Assembly (NCBI GenBank): GCA_005656395.1
Contig: SRSI01000009.1
Location: forward strand, 310,001 to 374,000
Direction: 5' to 3'
Source: Strongyloides papillosus
Taxonomy: Eukaryota; Nematoda; Chromadorea; Rhabditida; Strongyloididae
Length of the DNA: 64,000 nucleotides
Every line of letters begins with the position of its first letter. Positions within the stretch are counted from its first letter, which is position 1. A program made the translations under genes and the position numbers. This document shows, piece by piece, positions 13,236 to 26,893 of this stretch. Under the pieces are notes generated by a model that saw nothing but the letters and a program-made list of their open reading frames with translations, made no database searches and had not been told where the DNA came from.

Positions 13236-14162
13236 ATGGCTAAAATTGATAAAAGAAGATTATCTGCTCCTGGTTATATAACTGAAACTCCTTTAAGGGG
13301 TGTTACAAAGGTAGTTTTTTTAGAAGAAAACTGTGTTTTTTAATAAAATGTAAAATTTTAGACGCATCTCAAGAAACATTTGAAAAAAAGACAGTCATGT
13401 GGAGCTGTGTTTAAGACATTTGGACAAAATACTTCTATAGGAAGTATGGACAAAACGTTAAATAGCAGTAAACAGTATCTCTCAGATAAATCATTTTCGC
13501 CTTATTCACTGGCTCAGAAATTACAAGAATTTGGAAAGGAGTATTTAAAAAAAGGTGATATTGAAGATATTCCTGACGCTAAAGGTATTACAGTAAAAGA
13601 TTTGTCTTTTTCTATTAATGAGTTTGAGAATAAAAAGAAGGAATGTCTCAGCAAATGTAGGAATGCTGATGCTTTGGAGTCCTCTCATGCTATAAATCTG
13701 GATCTTTCTGACGCAGCATTAGCTGGTGCCAAATGTTTGTTAACTGAAACGATTGCTACAAGAAGTGTGACTAAAAGGATATGCCAAGAAACTGGAGCGA
13801 CAGAGGAACAGATTCTTTTTGACCATAATGATTGTGTCCCAGAACATAAGTGGACAGCAGAGGTTGACAGAAAAATCAAAGACAATATCTTTGAAACTTT
13901 ATGTGATTTAAAATCTCAAATTTCCTTAAAATCATCCATTCTGGAGAATATTCAAACTCCTGATGATGTGAAAAAAAGGCTTCGTCTTCGTAGTATTAAC
14001 CAGGATAATAGTGCAGATGAAATGAAAACACCGGTTAATAATGGACGAGTAGATCCTTTAAGTTATACAAAAATTCAGGAACATTATGCTGCTCGCGTTG
14101 CCAGTGATCTTCGTCAAAGACGTGTCGTTAAAAAAAATCCTATTCCCCACTTTAATTCTTAA
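13236..14162 (+). CDS. Unrecognised basic protein, 291 residues
   Basis: Exons 13236-13310 and 13362-14162, joined at a codon boundary. The N-terminus (MAKIDKRRLSAPGYITETPL) is basic and has Ser/Thr-Pro sites like those in nuclear cell-cycle proteins. The middle holds helix-rich stretches with scattered cysteines. The C-terminus contains TPDDVKKRLRLRS and RVASDLRQRRVVKKNP, both strongly basic, suggesting nucleic-acid or microtubule binding. No signal peptide or membrane segment is present. I do not recognise a family. A shared promoter with the coiled-coil gene would fit joint expression, but that is inference. Confidence 0.8.
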
Positions 14163-14403
14163 TTAATTAATAATCATTAATAATAGTCTCTAGTATATAC
14201 ATTGTCGATCTGTAAATAATTGAAGCGCCTTGTGCAATAATTATGATTTAAGTGTCAAGTTTTAAGAAAATAACTACTTATATTCTTTTGTTTTTTTTTG
14301 TGTTTTTCATATAATTAAGAATAAATGATTAAATATACAGTTTATTGAAATGAATTAATTGATTAAAAATTTAAAACAAAGTAAAAAGTAATGTAAAATT
14401 AAC

Positions 14404-17400
14404 TTAAAACGCATAGCGTGTACGAATGTCATCAAGTTTTTTAGATATGTCATTAATAGTTTTTTGAAGATTCTCTGCAATGTCACATTGTTTCAATCGT
14501 TCTAGTAGATTAAATTGTTCACACATATCACCATCAATTATATTTTTTACTGGAGCATAGTAGGATCTATATGATACATGTTCTCTTCCACAGATAGATA
14601 CAAAATCTCTTCGCATATACATTTCTAGAGCTTGGAAAAAGTCGAATTCATTTTTTGACAAGAATGGTACTAATATACCAATAGAACCACTTATTGTTCC
14701 ATATACAATACACTTTTCAGCTCCTGGTAAAATATGAACAAGTTCAAGAGATGTTACAGCATCTCCAACAAAGAAATGTGCGATAACATCAACTTTTTGA
14801 GATGCTCCATTCATTGCACCTCGCTGCCATATTGCTCTAACTCCAGTTGGATCTTCGTCGGCTTCATCCAAGACTCCTTCAGGTAATCTTAAAACAGCAA
14901 TTGATCCAAAACGATCACCAACAACAACTGTATCATAATCTAAAACAGCAATTGCAGTGACGTATCGAGGTGAATTTTCATCACAAAATGTAACAATACT
15001 ATTGTCTTTTTGTATATATCTCATAAAATGAACTGATTCTTGACTATCACAAGCTATAATTCTTTGTCCAATCGTAGCTATTTTTACAACATTAACAGGC
15101 ATATTTCTACTTTCACATTTTTTTAGTAATTTCCTTTTTCCAAAAGCATACATTCTAATTGATTTGCCACAACCAACTAGAGCATGACCTTTAAACTCTG
15201 TTATGGCATATACCGGAGCTTCTGTAGACGTTACGTGAATTAATTCAAAATTGTGACCACCATCAGTTATATGGAATGTGTAAATTGCTCCACCAGAATT
15301 TGTGTGTGGGTTAAACTTAAGTCCAGTTGCACAACCAACAAGTACAAAATGAGCTCCAGGATGTTGGAGGAACTCAACAAATGTACAACAAAATGCAGCA
15401 TCGCGTGTGTCTAATTCAAGTCTTTTTATAGTTTCACCTGTGCGTACGTTTAATAATCTTAAACATGAAGCCCATTCACCATCAGAGGTACGTTCATATC
15501 CATATTCTTCTGTTGGCATGTCATTTCCTTTCAAAAATTCAATATATTGAAGTGGTAAAGTTTGTTCATCTATCTCAGGCAGTGATAAAATACTTTTAAT
15601 AACTTCTTTCTTATGTTCTTTAGATTTGTTTTGAGATAATATTGAACTATCAGCTTCAACTATAAACATTGTACCGGCATAATGATAAACCATATCTCTA
15701 GGCGTAAACTGTAGTTTAAAGCTAATCTGATTGAATGTTTCACCTAATTTTTCAGGACATAATATGTAAAGTTTATCACCACCGATACCAACAATACCCT
15801 CTTTAATACCTTCAGCACTAAAACCATCTGCAAATTCTAAAACCTCATAACTAACAGGATTCATATATAACCTATTTTGATGCATATAATTAAGATACAT
15901 TCTATTTGAAATTGCTAGTAATGCATCTTTACCAGACGTATACATTTTAGATAATTTTACGGGTCTTGTTCCTAAGTGTCGTTTTCTACTATCAGATATA
16001 TCACCAGTGACTGGATCAATAGAACATCTCATAAGAAATCCATCATCCATACCTATATTTAAGTATGTTGATCTGTAATCACTTTCATCTGTCTCATATT
16101 CCACAAACATTAGAGATCTTGGTCGTGAATCTAACAATTTCATAGTTATTTGTTTCAAACAATCATATGGATCTAAATTAAAAATTCTTACTGTACAATC
16201 ACCACAACCGATAGCCAAAAACCTAGATCTAAATTCACCGTGTGGAATTGGTGAAAGAACCATTGACAACACAGTATGATCAACTTGTACTTTTTCATTG
16301 TACTCATTTAATTGATTGTACATATCCAATTCAAAATAAATTAATTCATTAGTATTTAAGCAAATAACAACTTGTCTATTTCTTAATGCTGCATGTGTTA
16401 TGGTTTTCCTAGGTGGACAGACCCATTCATTAATACGTTGGTTTACAGTTATGTGGCGAATACCAGTTGGGATAACTTGAATAAAACTATCTTCACCAAA
16501 TTGACATGCATTAATTGTTGTGGCACCATTGAAAAAACCAGTGTCAACGGCTTCCTCAACGGATTCACCAATTTTAAGAACTAATGTTGCATTAACAAAA
16601 GATACAATGATATAAGCGTCGTGAATATCATCTAATGATTTTTTTACTGAAAATACACCTGTTGGAGTACCAGGCATTTGACAAACAGCAACTTCTCTGA
16701 TTGGCAGTCCATTTCTTAGAATTTTTAAGTTTGATGATGGACCAGAACCACATAGAGCATAAAATTGTGGTGATCCTTCATTTATCATATCTGCAACTTT
16801 AAGTCTCATTAATGGATTTAATGAATTTAATCGGTCAACTTCATATATATGGGATAATTGCTTTGGTGTATAAAAATTCTCGTTATCCTCATCCGTACTA
16901 AGGAATTTCTCACCATCAGTATCATCAAGTTTAGTAATTTGAAAATATCTAGCTGTGGAACTTTCACAGGCAACAAAAAAATAACCAGTTTTAAGAATAG
17001 TTATTGAAGAGGCAGGAGGTATTGTAGCAAAATAAGTCAATTCTAATATAGGATTTTTTTTCGTCATTGTTATTGTAAGTTTAAAAAGATCACCATTTTC
17101 AAATTGTACAAGGAAAAACATTGCTCCTTTGGTTTTGAGCTGAGATACACAATTAACAATCATTGAAGAGGAATACTCATCATCAAGTGCAAATTTTCTT
17201 TTTGGAATCTGTATAGATGACTCAAGGCCCTCTATAATATTTTTATAAATTATTTTCCCTTCACAACATAATAAAACTCCACCGGGACCATCAACACCTC
17301 TTGGTACAGAAACTACTAAATTAACAAGATCATCAAGGGGTTCAGAACACTTTTTAACTACATGATTTAATCCTAAATCGAGTTCATAATAAACTAAATT

Positions 17401-18066
17401 TTGCTTATATTCTTTTAATTTTTCACCTGTGGGATCATTATCAATTTCCTCGATATCAATTTCAAGGGCAGCAAATGTTGGATTGTCGTAACCAACATCA
17501 ATTCCAACAACACCAAAACATAGTGTTTGTGTCCTACTTGCGTCTAAAGGTGATGAAATTGTAAGTTTTGCCTCTGAATCACGATTCATAATATATACTA
17601 ATTTTTGTTTCTCAATTGATGCTATCATGACACATCTACCTTTGGGATCAACAGCAATAAACTCTCCGGCAACAGCCCTTCTAATTCCTGTTTTTCCATA
17701 AGTTTCCATTTGAACGATTTGAAAAATATTTTTGGCAGGAATATATTCAAGAAATCCTATCCTTCCACTGTCAGAAGTTATAATTATATAATCTTTCTTA
17801 CCACCAGTTAATCGAAATGCCATCAAGTTTCGTATAATACCAAAACACTCTTGACTATATATAGTCACTAATTTCCCAGTATTAGGATCTGGTAAAAGTA
17901 ATTGTAAAGTAGACCCTCTTGCTACACATATTTCCTAAATATTGTTGTTGGTTAAATAATAATAAAAATAATAAATTACCTGTTGTTTTGAATTACCAAA
18001 AAAATGTCCTGATATAGCATGTGTAATAACGGTTTTAGGTTGTAATGTTAAATTGTACAAAAACAT
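14404..18066 (-). CDS. SF3B3: Splicing factor 3B subunit 3 (SF3b130)
   Basis: Exon 1 (18066-17980) encodes 29 residues starting MFLYNLTLQPK, and exon 2 (17934-14404) supplies 1176 more; the 1205-residue total matches the human 1217. The protein aligns by eye with SF3B3 over its whole length, including MAFRLTGGKKDYI, AVDPKGRCVMI, IIVSFVNATLVL, PVTGDISDSRKR and the C-terminus KKLDDIRTRYAF. SF3B3 is a triple beta-propeller scaffold of the U2 snRNP SF3b complex, which recognises the branch point; it is a relative of DDB1 and CPSF160. The acidic insert region before the third propeller is shorter than in human. It is transcribed divergently from the magnesium transporter. Confidence 0.97.
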
Positions 18067-18515
18067 TTGAAAGCTATATTATTTTATCTTGTACAATATA
18101 TCGTAAGGTAATTCAAAAATCTTTTTTAACAAAAACGTGTTCCTTATTCCAAAATGTCTTCTTCTTAAGATAATAAATTTAAATTAACTAAAAGAGAATA
18201 AGACGATCTATGAAATGATACATTTTCATGTAAAGCTAATAAAGCTAAAGTAATAAATATAAATTTTACAAATAATAAATTAAATTTTTTTAAATGCCAC
18301 GGGATTAAGGGATAAAGAAATCTTATTTTAATTTAAAAATATAAAGATATCGGTATTTAAATACACTTTTATTTATTAAACATGGAAAATTATATTTTTA
18401 TTAAAATATTAAAAATTTGAAATTATATGATTAGGGTAGTATTCAAAGTTTTTATATATAAAAAATTAAATTTTTCTTATTCCCTCATTTTTACCTTTGG
18501 TTGGTATATGGTTTC
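18067..18515. promoter_or_regulatory. Divergent intergenic region (SF3B3 / SLC41-like)
   Basis: About 450 bases between two divergent start codons; both promoters must be here. Very AT-rich, without a distinctive motif or ORF. Confidence 0.4.
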
Positions 18516-20274
18516 ATGAAGGAAAATAATATTCAACATTCTTCATTGGTATCCAATATCTTAATAGATAATGATAATCAATCTGTCCCATATATTGATT
18601 CATATAGACAATCTGATAGAAGTGCTAACAAACCTATAATAACAAATTTGGAAGGTTCTGAAGAAAAAGATGAGCTACAAGATGCAATAGGTTACACCGA
18701 CTCAAATATTTTTTTGCCGGAGACATTATGCACAGAAAGTTTCTCTGCAAGCAATATTTTTCTTGAAAATCCAAATGACGCACGAAAGGATGTTGCCGAA
18801 ACTCCAGCTCAATTTGTTACACAGGTAGTAATGTTAATTTTTTCTAAATTTTAACAGATATTTCTTTAGTCTTGTATTACATACATTATAACAGGACTTG
18901 CTTTTGTGTCATCAGGTTTAATTTTTGACAATCAAAAGAATGGTGCGTTTTTATCAAGATACAGCTTAGGTGTTATGCTAGCACCAGCTTTACTTGGGTT
19001 AAAAGGAAACATCGAAACAACATTTGCTTCAAGATTAACAACAGCATTTCATTGCGGAAAACTACAAAAACGTTCAGCTGCAATATCATATTTCTTTGGG
19101 AACATGGCTTTAGTTCAAATACAATCAGTACTTGTGTCTATGTTTATAGTTATCTGTGCCTCGACAATTGGAATATTTTTTACGCAAGGTACAACACTTA
19201 ACAGGCATTTTGTTGAACAAATTTTTGTTCTCATGGCAGCAGCAATTATCTCTACATCCCTTTGCTCCTTATTTCTAGGATTTTTTTTATTTGCTATATT
19301 GAAGTATTCAAAGAAGTGGGAGATTAATCCAGATAATTTTTTAGCACCTTTATCAGCATCTCTAGGAGATTTTATAACAATGATACTTTTTCTTCTTTCT
19401 GGATACTTATTTGTTGTCATTGGAAATCATGTAAACAGTTTTGCAAGAATTGCTATTCCCATTTTTATTGTAATATTTTTTATATTGTTTGGTGCATATT
19501 GTGGATATGTTGCTTATAATGAAACTTCGTCAAAAAAAGTTCTTAAAAATGGATGGTTACCAATTATTGTTGCATCAGCTGTTTCTAAGTATGTTTTAGA
19601 ATTTTTTATCTATTTTTTTGTAATAAAATTTCAGTGTGGCAGGATATATTTTAGAAGATGGTAAACTTGATAAAAAAGGAATGTTATTGTTGCAGCCACT
19701 GATATGTGGTCTTCTAGGAAATAGGGTTTCTGTTCAATGTAGTAGATTAAGTTCATCACTACACAAATCCAAAGTTGAATATGGTAAATTTCCAAACAAC
19801 AACTCATTATATTCATTCTTCAATCCTTTAAATACATATTTTGCTGGAGATTTCAATTCAAAAATAGCTATAAGTCAAATTATAACATCAGTTCCTGCAC
19901 AATATATGTTTGCTTCTCTCAGTTTTTTAATTAACGAAACATACCACGTTAAAAAAGTATTTTATCTATATTATGCTTTGTTATTCTTTTTTCTGGTAAG
20001 ATTATCACTATCAATTTAGTATAATGTTTATTTTAATTTTCAGATGGTTGTTTTAATGCATGTGTGTAATTCTTTCGTTCATTTAATATGGATGATGAAG
20101 CATGATCCGGATACTGTATCTATACCAATTTTAACTTCAGTAACGGATGTAGTAAGTACATTTGGTCTATATATACTTCTGTCAAATATTGGTGATGGTA
20201 TAAAATATATAAATCCAAATCAACATGGAAGCGGATATTGTGAAAGTAATAATACATCCACTTTTTCTGCATAA
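18516..20274 (+). CDS. SLC41/MgtE-type magnesium transporter
   Basis: Exons 18516-18824, 18870-19588, 19635-19995 and 20044-20274 give about 539 residues (human SLC41A1 has 513). After a roughly 100-residue Ser/Asn-rich cytosolic N-terminus there are two MgtE-like membrane repeats. Repeat 1 has PALLGLKGNIETTFASRL and NPDNFLAPLSASLGDFIT; repeat 2 has LICGLLGNRVSVQCSRL and DPDTVSIPILTSVTDVV. These match the SLC41 signature segments lining the cation pathway. The family carries Mg2+ across plasma or mitochondrial membranes. The acceptor of exon 2 is the TTTCTTTAG at 18861-18869; an upstream TTTTAACAG would bring an immediate stop. The second repeat is less conserved, as is usual. Confidence 0.9.
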
Positions 20275-22730
20275 AACTTAATATTTTACAAATGGGTGGT
20301 AATTTAAATTAATTATAAAAAATTAAAATAATAATACGTTTATCAACTAAATATAACATTATATTGTGTACTTCTTTTAATTGTATTACTTTATCATTTA
20401 TAAAATCTTACATAATAAAATTTTAAAGTAAATTAATTGTGTAAAGTATGTCTTATTTAGGACATGTTTTTATTAATAAACATATTTTATTACAAAATTT
20501 AAAATAAATCAAATATAACAATCAAGTTCAATTTAAGGTAGTGTGATCAAAATTAATATCATCTTTTTTGTGTGGCAATGAAATTCCTTAAAATTGTATA
20601 GTAGCTATTTTTGACATTGATAAAAAGTCACTACAATCAAAGTTATGTGCAATTATTATCATCCTAAATTTAATTAGTAGCCTTTTAGGTTAAATTTTTT
20701 CATTAATAACTTTTTATTCTCAAATATTGTTGTCGAGACTATCATATACATATATATATATAATTTTGATATATTAATTGATCTTTTTCTGTTTCGATTA
20801 AAAAGTTAGCGTAAAAATTATATATGAACTATTGTCATTATTGTATTAATAGAATCTTCAACCTTTAATGTACACTTTAAATAGAATATCGTTATACTGA
20901 TATATATCTCATCAGATAAAAAGGTTTATGGTATTAACTTGTCAAAGTAATCTTTTTACCGAATAACATTCTTGTTTATTATATAAGGATTTATGATATA
21001 ATTTTGATTGATGCTATTGTACAATTTCTTATTATTATTTTTATAATTAAGTAAATAATTAATATCGTTGTTTTACTAACAATCGTTTGCTTATCTGCCA
21101 ACAGGTTTTTATAATAAAAGCTATTTGTAAGACCACAAAAATGTTTCAATGATATAATATAGTTTTTGATAAAAATACAAAATATCTTGACTATTTCTTG
21201 TTGACATTTATCAAACACACTATTTTACTACACCCATCCACAGAAGCTACTTTTAAACGCTCTTTTTTTATGTAATTTATTTCCTAATAAAAAATTTCTC
21301 TTTGAAATGTGATTTTCTTGTGAATTTTGTGTATGTATGATCTTATCTGTTGGTCATTTATTATTAATCTTTACTAATTAAAAAGATATAGATATATATA
21401 CGTAACAAATATGCATGTCCAATATTGAAAAGTATAACAGAACATGCTCTTTCCTATCCTTTTGTTTGAGCGTTAAGAAAAACAATTTTCTTTATTTATA
21501 TATTCTTAACTTTCACTTTTACAAAGGTGTTTTTTATCTCTTTTGAAATCTTTAAACAATAATAGATGTCATACAGTAATGATTATCTTTTAATGATATG
21601 CATCCAATTTTCAATGAATTGAATTTCCATTTTTTTATCTATTAAAAACTATTATCTATTGTTTGTTTATTCTTTTTTTTAAGTTGTACTTCCATAAGTA
21701 GTCTTATCTGTTAAATTTGTGATCAATTTAAACAATTACATCATTACACTTTTTTTATTTTAAAACATCAAAAATAACAATATATCTTTTTATGATTACA
21801 TAAAGAAATATTTTTAGTAATAATTATTCATTCTTTTCATTATATTATTTCTTTTCTTACATCTAAAATCGCTTTCATATTTTTCTTCTAGCTAAAATAT
21901 ATTTGTAAATTTTTGGGATGATAAGTTTTGATTGACCGAAGTAAAAATTATTAAGATAAATTTTGTCATTTTACACTTTGATAAATCATGACTGGTGTTT
22001 ATAAGATTGAAAGTTTTAATGAAAGTATATTTAGAAATTTAAATTTATTTTTGATAATCATATTCCATGGAATGTATATAATTAAACAATATTTAATGTA
22101 TATTTGTTTATATGTTATTATTACATATATATACATATATTCCTCTTAATATTGTAAAAAAATATATCATGTTTTAGTATATAACATGACTTCTCAAATT
22201 TGACAAGTGTTAAGCCAAGGCAGACCATATCTATGCATCAAAAATGTATAACATAGAGTACAGTACTAATAATTTAATTTATAGAATACTACTCTATTCT
22301 TTTGTAGCACTCATCAAACTTATTTGTTTTCTTTTATAAAAATTACTAACACCTCACCAAACATCTTTATACTTCTAATTATGTAGACAATATAAAATAG
22401 GCTATAAAATCTTTGGTATTAAAATTATCCGAAAATTAAATAACACTTTTATTTGAAAATAAATAAATTCTGTGCAATGAATTTATATATATTTTTTGCT
22501 ATTTATTTTTTTATACAATTCTAAAATAAATTTAAATATTATTTAACTATTCCTACATATTGTCAGATAATTACAAAATTATTTACAAAACACTTAAGTT
22601 TTATCTTCAATTAAAATGTTTGTAAATTAAATTTTATTTTTACAATCAGTCCATTGAGTATTTATTCCCATAAATTTTATTTTCTTCCACACTTAATTAT
22701 ATTTTTATAAAACTATTTTTTTTAGTTAAA
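20275..22730. other. Long AT-rich intergenic region upstream of the acyl-CoA ligase
   Basis: About 2.5 kb between two plus-strand genes. It holds the transporter 3' UTR and probably the ligase promoter. A short ATATAT run occurs near 20,748-20,761. The ORFs here are short and low-complexity, and none is supported. The base before the ligase ATG is preceded by a TTTTTTTAG acceptor (about 22,718-22,726), a probable trans-splice site. Confidence 0.4.
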
Positions 22731-24854
22731 ATGGGTGAATCTTGTGAAATATTGTCAGAACCTTCAAGTGTTTCAAAACTTACTAATACAAGATCTAACG
22801 ATACTAACAATAATAATAATATGGCTGAATTTTGGAGTTATACACATGGTGCTTCAAATATACCATTAATGTTTAATACAACTGGAAATTTACTAAGACA
22901 CACAGCAGAAATGGTAAGAAAATTTTGATTGATGTTTGATAAAAAAAATATTCGTAATTTATTATTTTTCCGTTTTTATAGAATCCAAATAAAGAATTTG
23001 TCATTTTTAAGAAGGAAGGATTAAGGAAAACATATAAAGAAGTTTTAGATGATGTATGTTTACATTTTTTAAATCAATGTTAATATTTCTTTTCATATAT
23101 TTATAGAGTGAAAAATTAGCATTAGGATTAATTCATTTAGGACTACAAAAAGGTGATCGCCTTGGAATATGGGCCCCAAATCATTATGTTTGGGTTGTAA
23201 CACAATTTGCTGCAGCTTTATCAGGGCTTGTACTTGTCAATGTTAACCCATTTTACCAAACAGAGGAATTAAAATATGCAATTGATAAAGTAGGAATCAA
23301 AGCAATTATTGCTCCTCCCTGTTTTAAAAAATCAAATTACTATTTCATCATTTCGGAAATTATTCCGGAAATAAGAGAGTCACCAAAAGGTTGTGGTAAG
23401 ATTGTTACACATGACTTTCCGAAATTTGAACATCTTATTATTTACTCTAATGAAGACATTAGTTTAAAGTAAGTTTTTCTTCATATGTTCAATGAAAAAA
23501 TAACATGAATATTTTGATTGGTGAAGTAAATAAAATTTATATTTTGACATATCAATATATAAATAAATATATTTTAAAATAAAATATTCATTGTAGTGGA
23601 GCATGGAATTATGATGACGTTTGTAAGATGTGGACAAGTGAAGATAAAAAAAAACTTTCCATTATAGAGATGGAGATATGTCCAGATGATGCAGCAAATA
23701 TTCAATATACTAGTGGTACAACTGGTTCTCCTAAGGGAGCTACTTTAAGTCATCATAATATAATTAATAATGCACTTTTTGTTGGAATTAGAGCTGGATA
23801 TCAAAATTCAGAATCAATTATATGTGTACCTAATCCACTTTATCATTGCTTTGGCTGTGTAATGGGAGTTATGGCAGCATTGATTCATCAACAAACATGT
23901 GTATTTCCTGCACCTTCTTTTGAACCATTAGCTGCACTTCAAGCTATACATGAAGAAGCGTTAGTTTAAAAATAACGATAATAATAATATTAAATATTTT
24001 TTAGATGTACAGCAGTTTATGGAACTCCAACAATGTATATAGATATGATCAATCATCCTAATTTTAAAGACTACAATTATAGCTCCATACGATCTGGTAT
24101 TGTTGCAGGAGCACCTTGTCCAATTGCTTTATGTCAAAAATTAGTTATTGAATTAGGGATGGAAGATTTAGCAGTTTGTTATGGAACGACAGAAACAAGT
24201 CCAGTCTCATATATGTCTTTATTACGTGATCCACCAGAGTATAGAATTCAATCCGTTGGCTACATAATGGATCATTTAGAATCAATGTTAGTTGATACTA
24301 ATGGTAAAATTATTAAACGTGGAGAGAAAGGTGAGATCTTAGTTCGAGGATATTCTGTTATGCTTGGTTATTGGGGATCAGAGGAACAAACTAAAAAAGA
24401 AATTACACCAGATAGATGGTATCATACGGGTGATATAGGTGTAATGCATTCTGATGGGACAGTTACAATAGTTGGTCGTTCAAAAGATATGATTGTACGT
24501 GGTGGTGAAAATATTTACCCAACGGAAATTGAACAATACCTTTTTAAACATCCACAAATTGAGAATGTTGCAGTTGTTGGTGTACCAGATGAGAGGATGG
24601 GTGAAGCAATCTGTGCCTGGATAAGGCAAAAAGAAAATGTAACAGAAGATAAAAGATTAACAGAAGAGGATGTAAAAAATTTTTGTAGAGGAAAAATTGC
24701 ACATTTTAAAATTCCCAAATATATTTTATTCAAAAAAGAGAAAGAATTTCCAAAAACAGTTACTGGAAAGGTAAAAAAATTCGAAATCAAAGAAAGATCA
24801 ATATTCGAATTGGGATTAGAAAATGTTTCTTATCACTATACAGAATATTATTGA
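22731..24854 (+). CDS. ACSF2: Acyl-CoA synthetase, ACSF2-like medium-chain fatty acid CoA ligase
   Basis: Exons 22731-22913, 22982-23053, 23107-23468, 23597-23959 and 24005-24854 join to 609 residues (human ACSF2 has 615). ANL-superfamily motifs appear in order: the P-loop YTSGTTGSPKGA, YGTTETSP, RWYHTGD, GRSKDMIVRGGENIYPTEIE, and the C-terminal FPKTVTGK containing the catalytic Lys. The enzyme activates fatty acids by way of an acyl-adenylate and then transfers the acyl group to CoA. The first 50 residues are Ser/Asn-rich with a run of Asn and several acidic residues, and do not look like a mitochondrial leader, unlike vertebrate ACSF2; location is therefore uncertain. Assignment to ACSF2 rather than another acyl-CoA ligase subgroup rests on length and motif context. 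Confidence 0.92.
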
Positions 24855-25627
24855 TGTTTACAAATATTTGGCACATATTTTTAGCTCTCTAAAAATACTT
24901 TTATAAAAGTGCTTCATCTTTCACCAACATACTAACTATATTATAAGTTTTACATTGATAACTCTGATAAAAAAAAGGGATTTATCTATTTTTTTCTTTA
25001 AAATAAGCAGAATTACAATTGAAAGTAAACTCAAATCTTATAATTATATATATGTAGTACATAGTGCTAATGTATACTAATTCAATTTATTATTCCAGCT
25101 ATTAAGCTTAATTTTTTTGTAAGTACATTATATTTAGTTTATTTTAAGAAATTATTCCTTATAATAGATATTATTTTTATTATGTGAGTTACAGAATTTT
25201 GCTTATAAATTTTTAATAACGTATTACACATTTACCAAAATTTCTTTTGTAATAACTTTGAAAAAATATTTTTGCTTTAAATCAAAAAGCACAATAAACT
25301 ATTAATCATTAATCATATTATCTTGTATGTTTTCCTTGCATATATAATAATATTGATATAAAGTAATATAATATTTACAAAAGTTATTGTATTAACTAAT
25401 AATGATAATGACCTAAGACAATAAATCTTCACAAGTACATTCATATGATAATTAAGCATAAAGAAGTTAATTTTCATAAAAACAATGGGGTTAAAAAATA
25501 ACTAAAATAATATTTATAATTAGAAGTGCTTCTTTATTATAAATGTGATTTAAAAAAAATGTATATACAAATATATTTACAATAAAACAATACGGTTAAA
25601 AATAAAAGAATAACATAACATGTATAA
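24855..25627. other. Convergent intergenic region
   Basis: About 770 AT-rich bases between two tail-to-tail genes, presumably 3' UTRs. No ORF, repeat or RNA gene seen. Confidence 0.4.
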
Positions 25628-26893
25628 TTAATCACAAGAGATTTTTTTGTTGTTTTGTACTTTTTCTTCTCGTTTTGCTTTCTTTAACATTTCTAATAAT
25701 ACTTCATGTTGTAAATTATCCATAAGAATTTTATGAAAGTTTCTGTGGCGGAAGCAATGCTTGTATATATCGTAAGGTCTATCATTTAAAGTAAAAACTT
25801 CCTTACATTCATTACAAATTCTATAACCATTTTCTGTATGGGTTAATTTAATTACATCAGTTTCAAAAGGCTATAATAGCAAAATATATAATTAAATACC
25901 AGAAAAAAACTTACTTTATGACGTAATTTCTCGATAACTTCCAAACATGGTTGCTTAGTAGTTTGTTTTTTCTCGTTATCAAAAGAGTGTGATAATGATA
26001 CATTTCTGGTATTGGACTGGTTATCATTTCTTGGCTTAAAAGCTTTAGAACTACGCCTAGATGACAACTTTAATAATTGGTCTTTTTTTCTTAAAACAAT
26101 TTTAAGAAACGATGGCGTTAACCTGTTTTTTAGCATTAACAATAATTCATCATGTCCTGCAGCATGGGCATATATTTCAATGAGTAACATCTTGGAAGGA
26201 TAAATATATTCACAGGAAACACATTTATGTTTTGTATCGGAAATTGGTTTTGTTATACCTAGTATGTTAGTTCTTTTGAAGAACTTCAATGATCTATCAA
26301 TAGAACTAAGGCCATTTCCATGTAAATCATTTGAAATTGTATCCGGGGTAGATGGTAGATTAATAAAATTATTTTCTTTTAAAGTATTCCCAAAGTTTTT
26401 TTTCTCTATCATTTGTTTATTAATATTTTCATTGCGAGAATTATTTTCAGTATTAAATCCAGATACAACAGTGTTATTTTTAATGATCTCCCTTTGTGAT
26501 GTATCCATTGTTGATACCTCCATCTCATTCGTTATTTTATCTCCTCTATCCGATACATCATTCCTTTGAGTAACATTTAATTTTTCACCTAAATCATCAA
26601 CATTGACGTTTGCTAGTCTAATATACTTCTCATAATATGAACCAGGAATGTTTGACTTGATTATTTTTCTTAGTTCTTGATGTATCACACAATGTTTGTA
26701 AATAGTGTTGAAGCTAAAGCCAAGTAAAAATTCTTTCCCACATGATACACATTTCCTATGAGTACTTGACTTGATTGTGATATCAATGTTGTCTAGAATG
26801 CTTAAACAATGCTAGAAAAAATTAAACAATTTTATGAGAAAAAATCTAACTCACCTTGTCATTTAATTCCTTCAAGATTGATTCTTTACTCAT
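25628..26893 (-). CDS. Protein with three spaced CX2C..H..H zinc-finger-like repeats
   Basis: Exons 26893-26855, 26811-25915 and 25870-25628 give 392 residues. Three related motifs occur: CVSCGKEF..IYKHCVIH near the N-terminus, CVSCEYIY..IYAHAAGH in the middle, and CNECKEVF..IYKHCFRH near the C-terminus. Each has CX2C followed by HX4H-type ligands (the middle one HX3H), with a shared aromatic plus I-Y-x-H core. Each motif is followed by a helix with HRN/HQEL-type charged sequence. The intervals are disordered and rich in Asn, Ser and Lys. This arrangement suggests nucleic-acid binding by three homologous modules. I do not recognise the family. The long linkers between fingers are unlike classical tandem C2H2 arrays. 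Confidence 0.82.

Noticed and set aside
14404..18066. Short open frames on the plus strand within the SF3B3 region (for example 16,393-16,584)
   Set aside because: They are antisense shadows of a well-conserved coding exon and show no protein similarity.
20275..22730. tRNA or other structured RNA genes in the larger intergenic regions, and CRISPR-like arrays
   Set aside because: No tRNA A/B-box pair or cloverleaf was recognised, and no spaced direct-repeat array was present. CRISPR is not expected in an animal genome.
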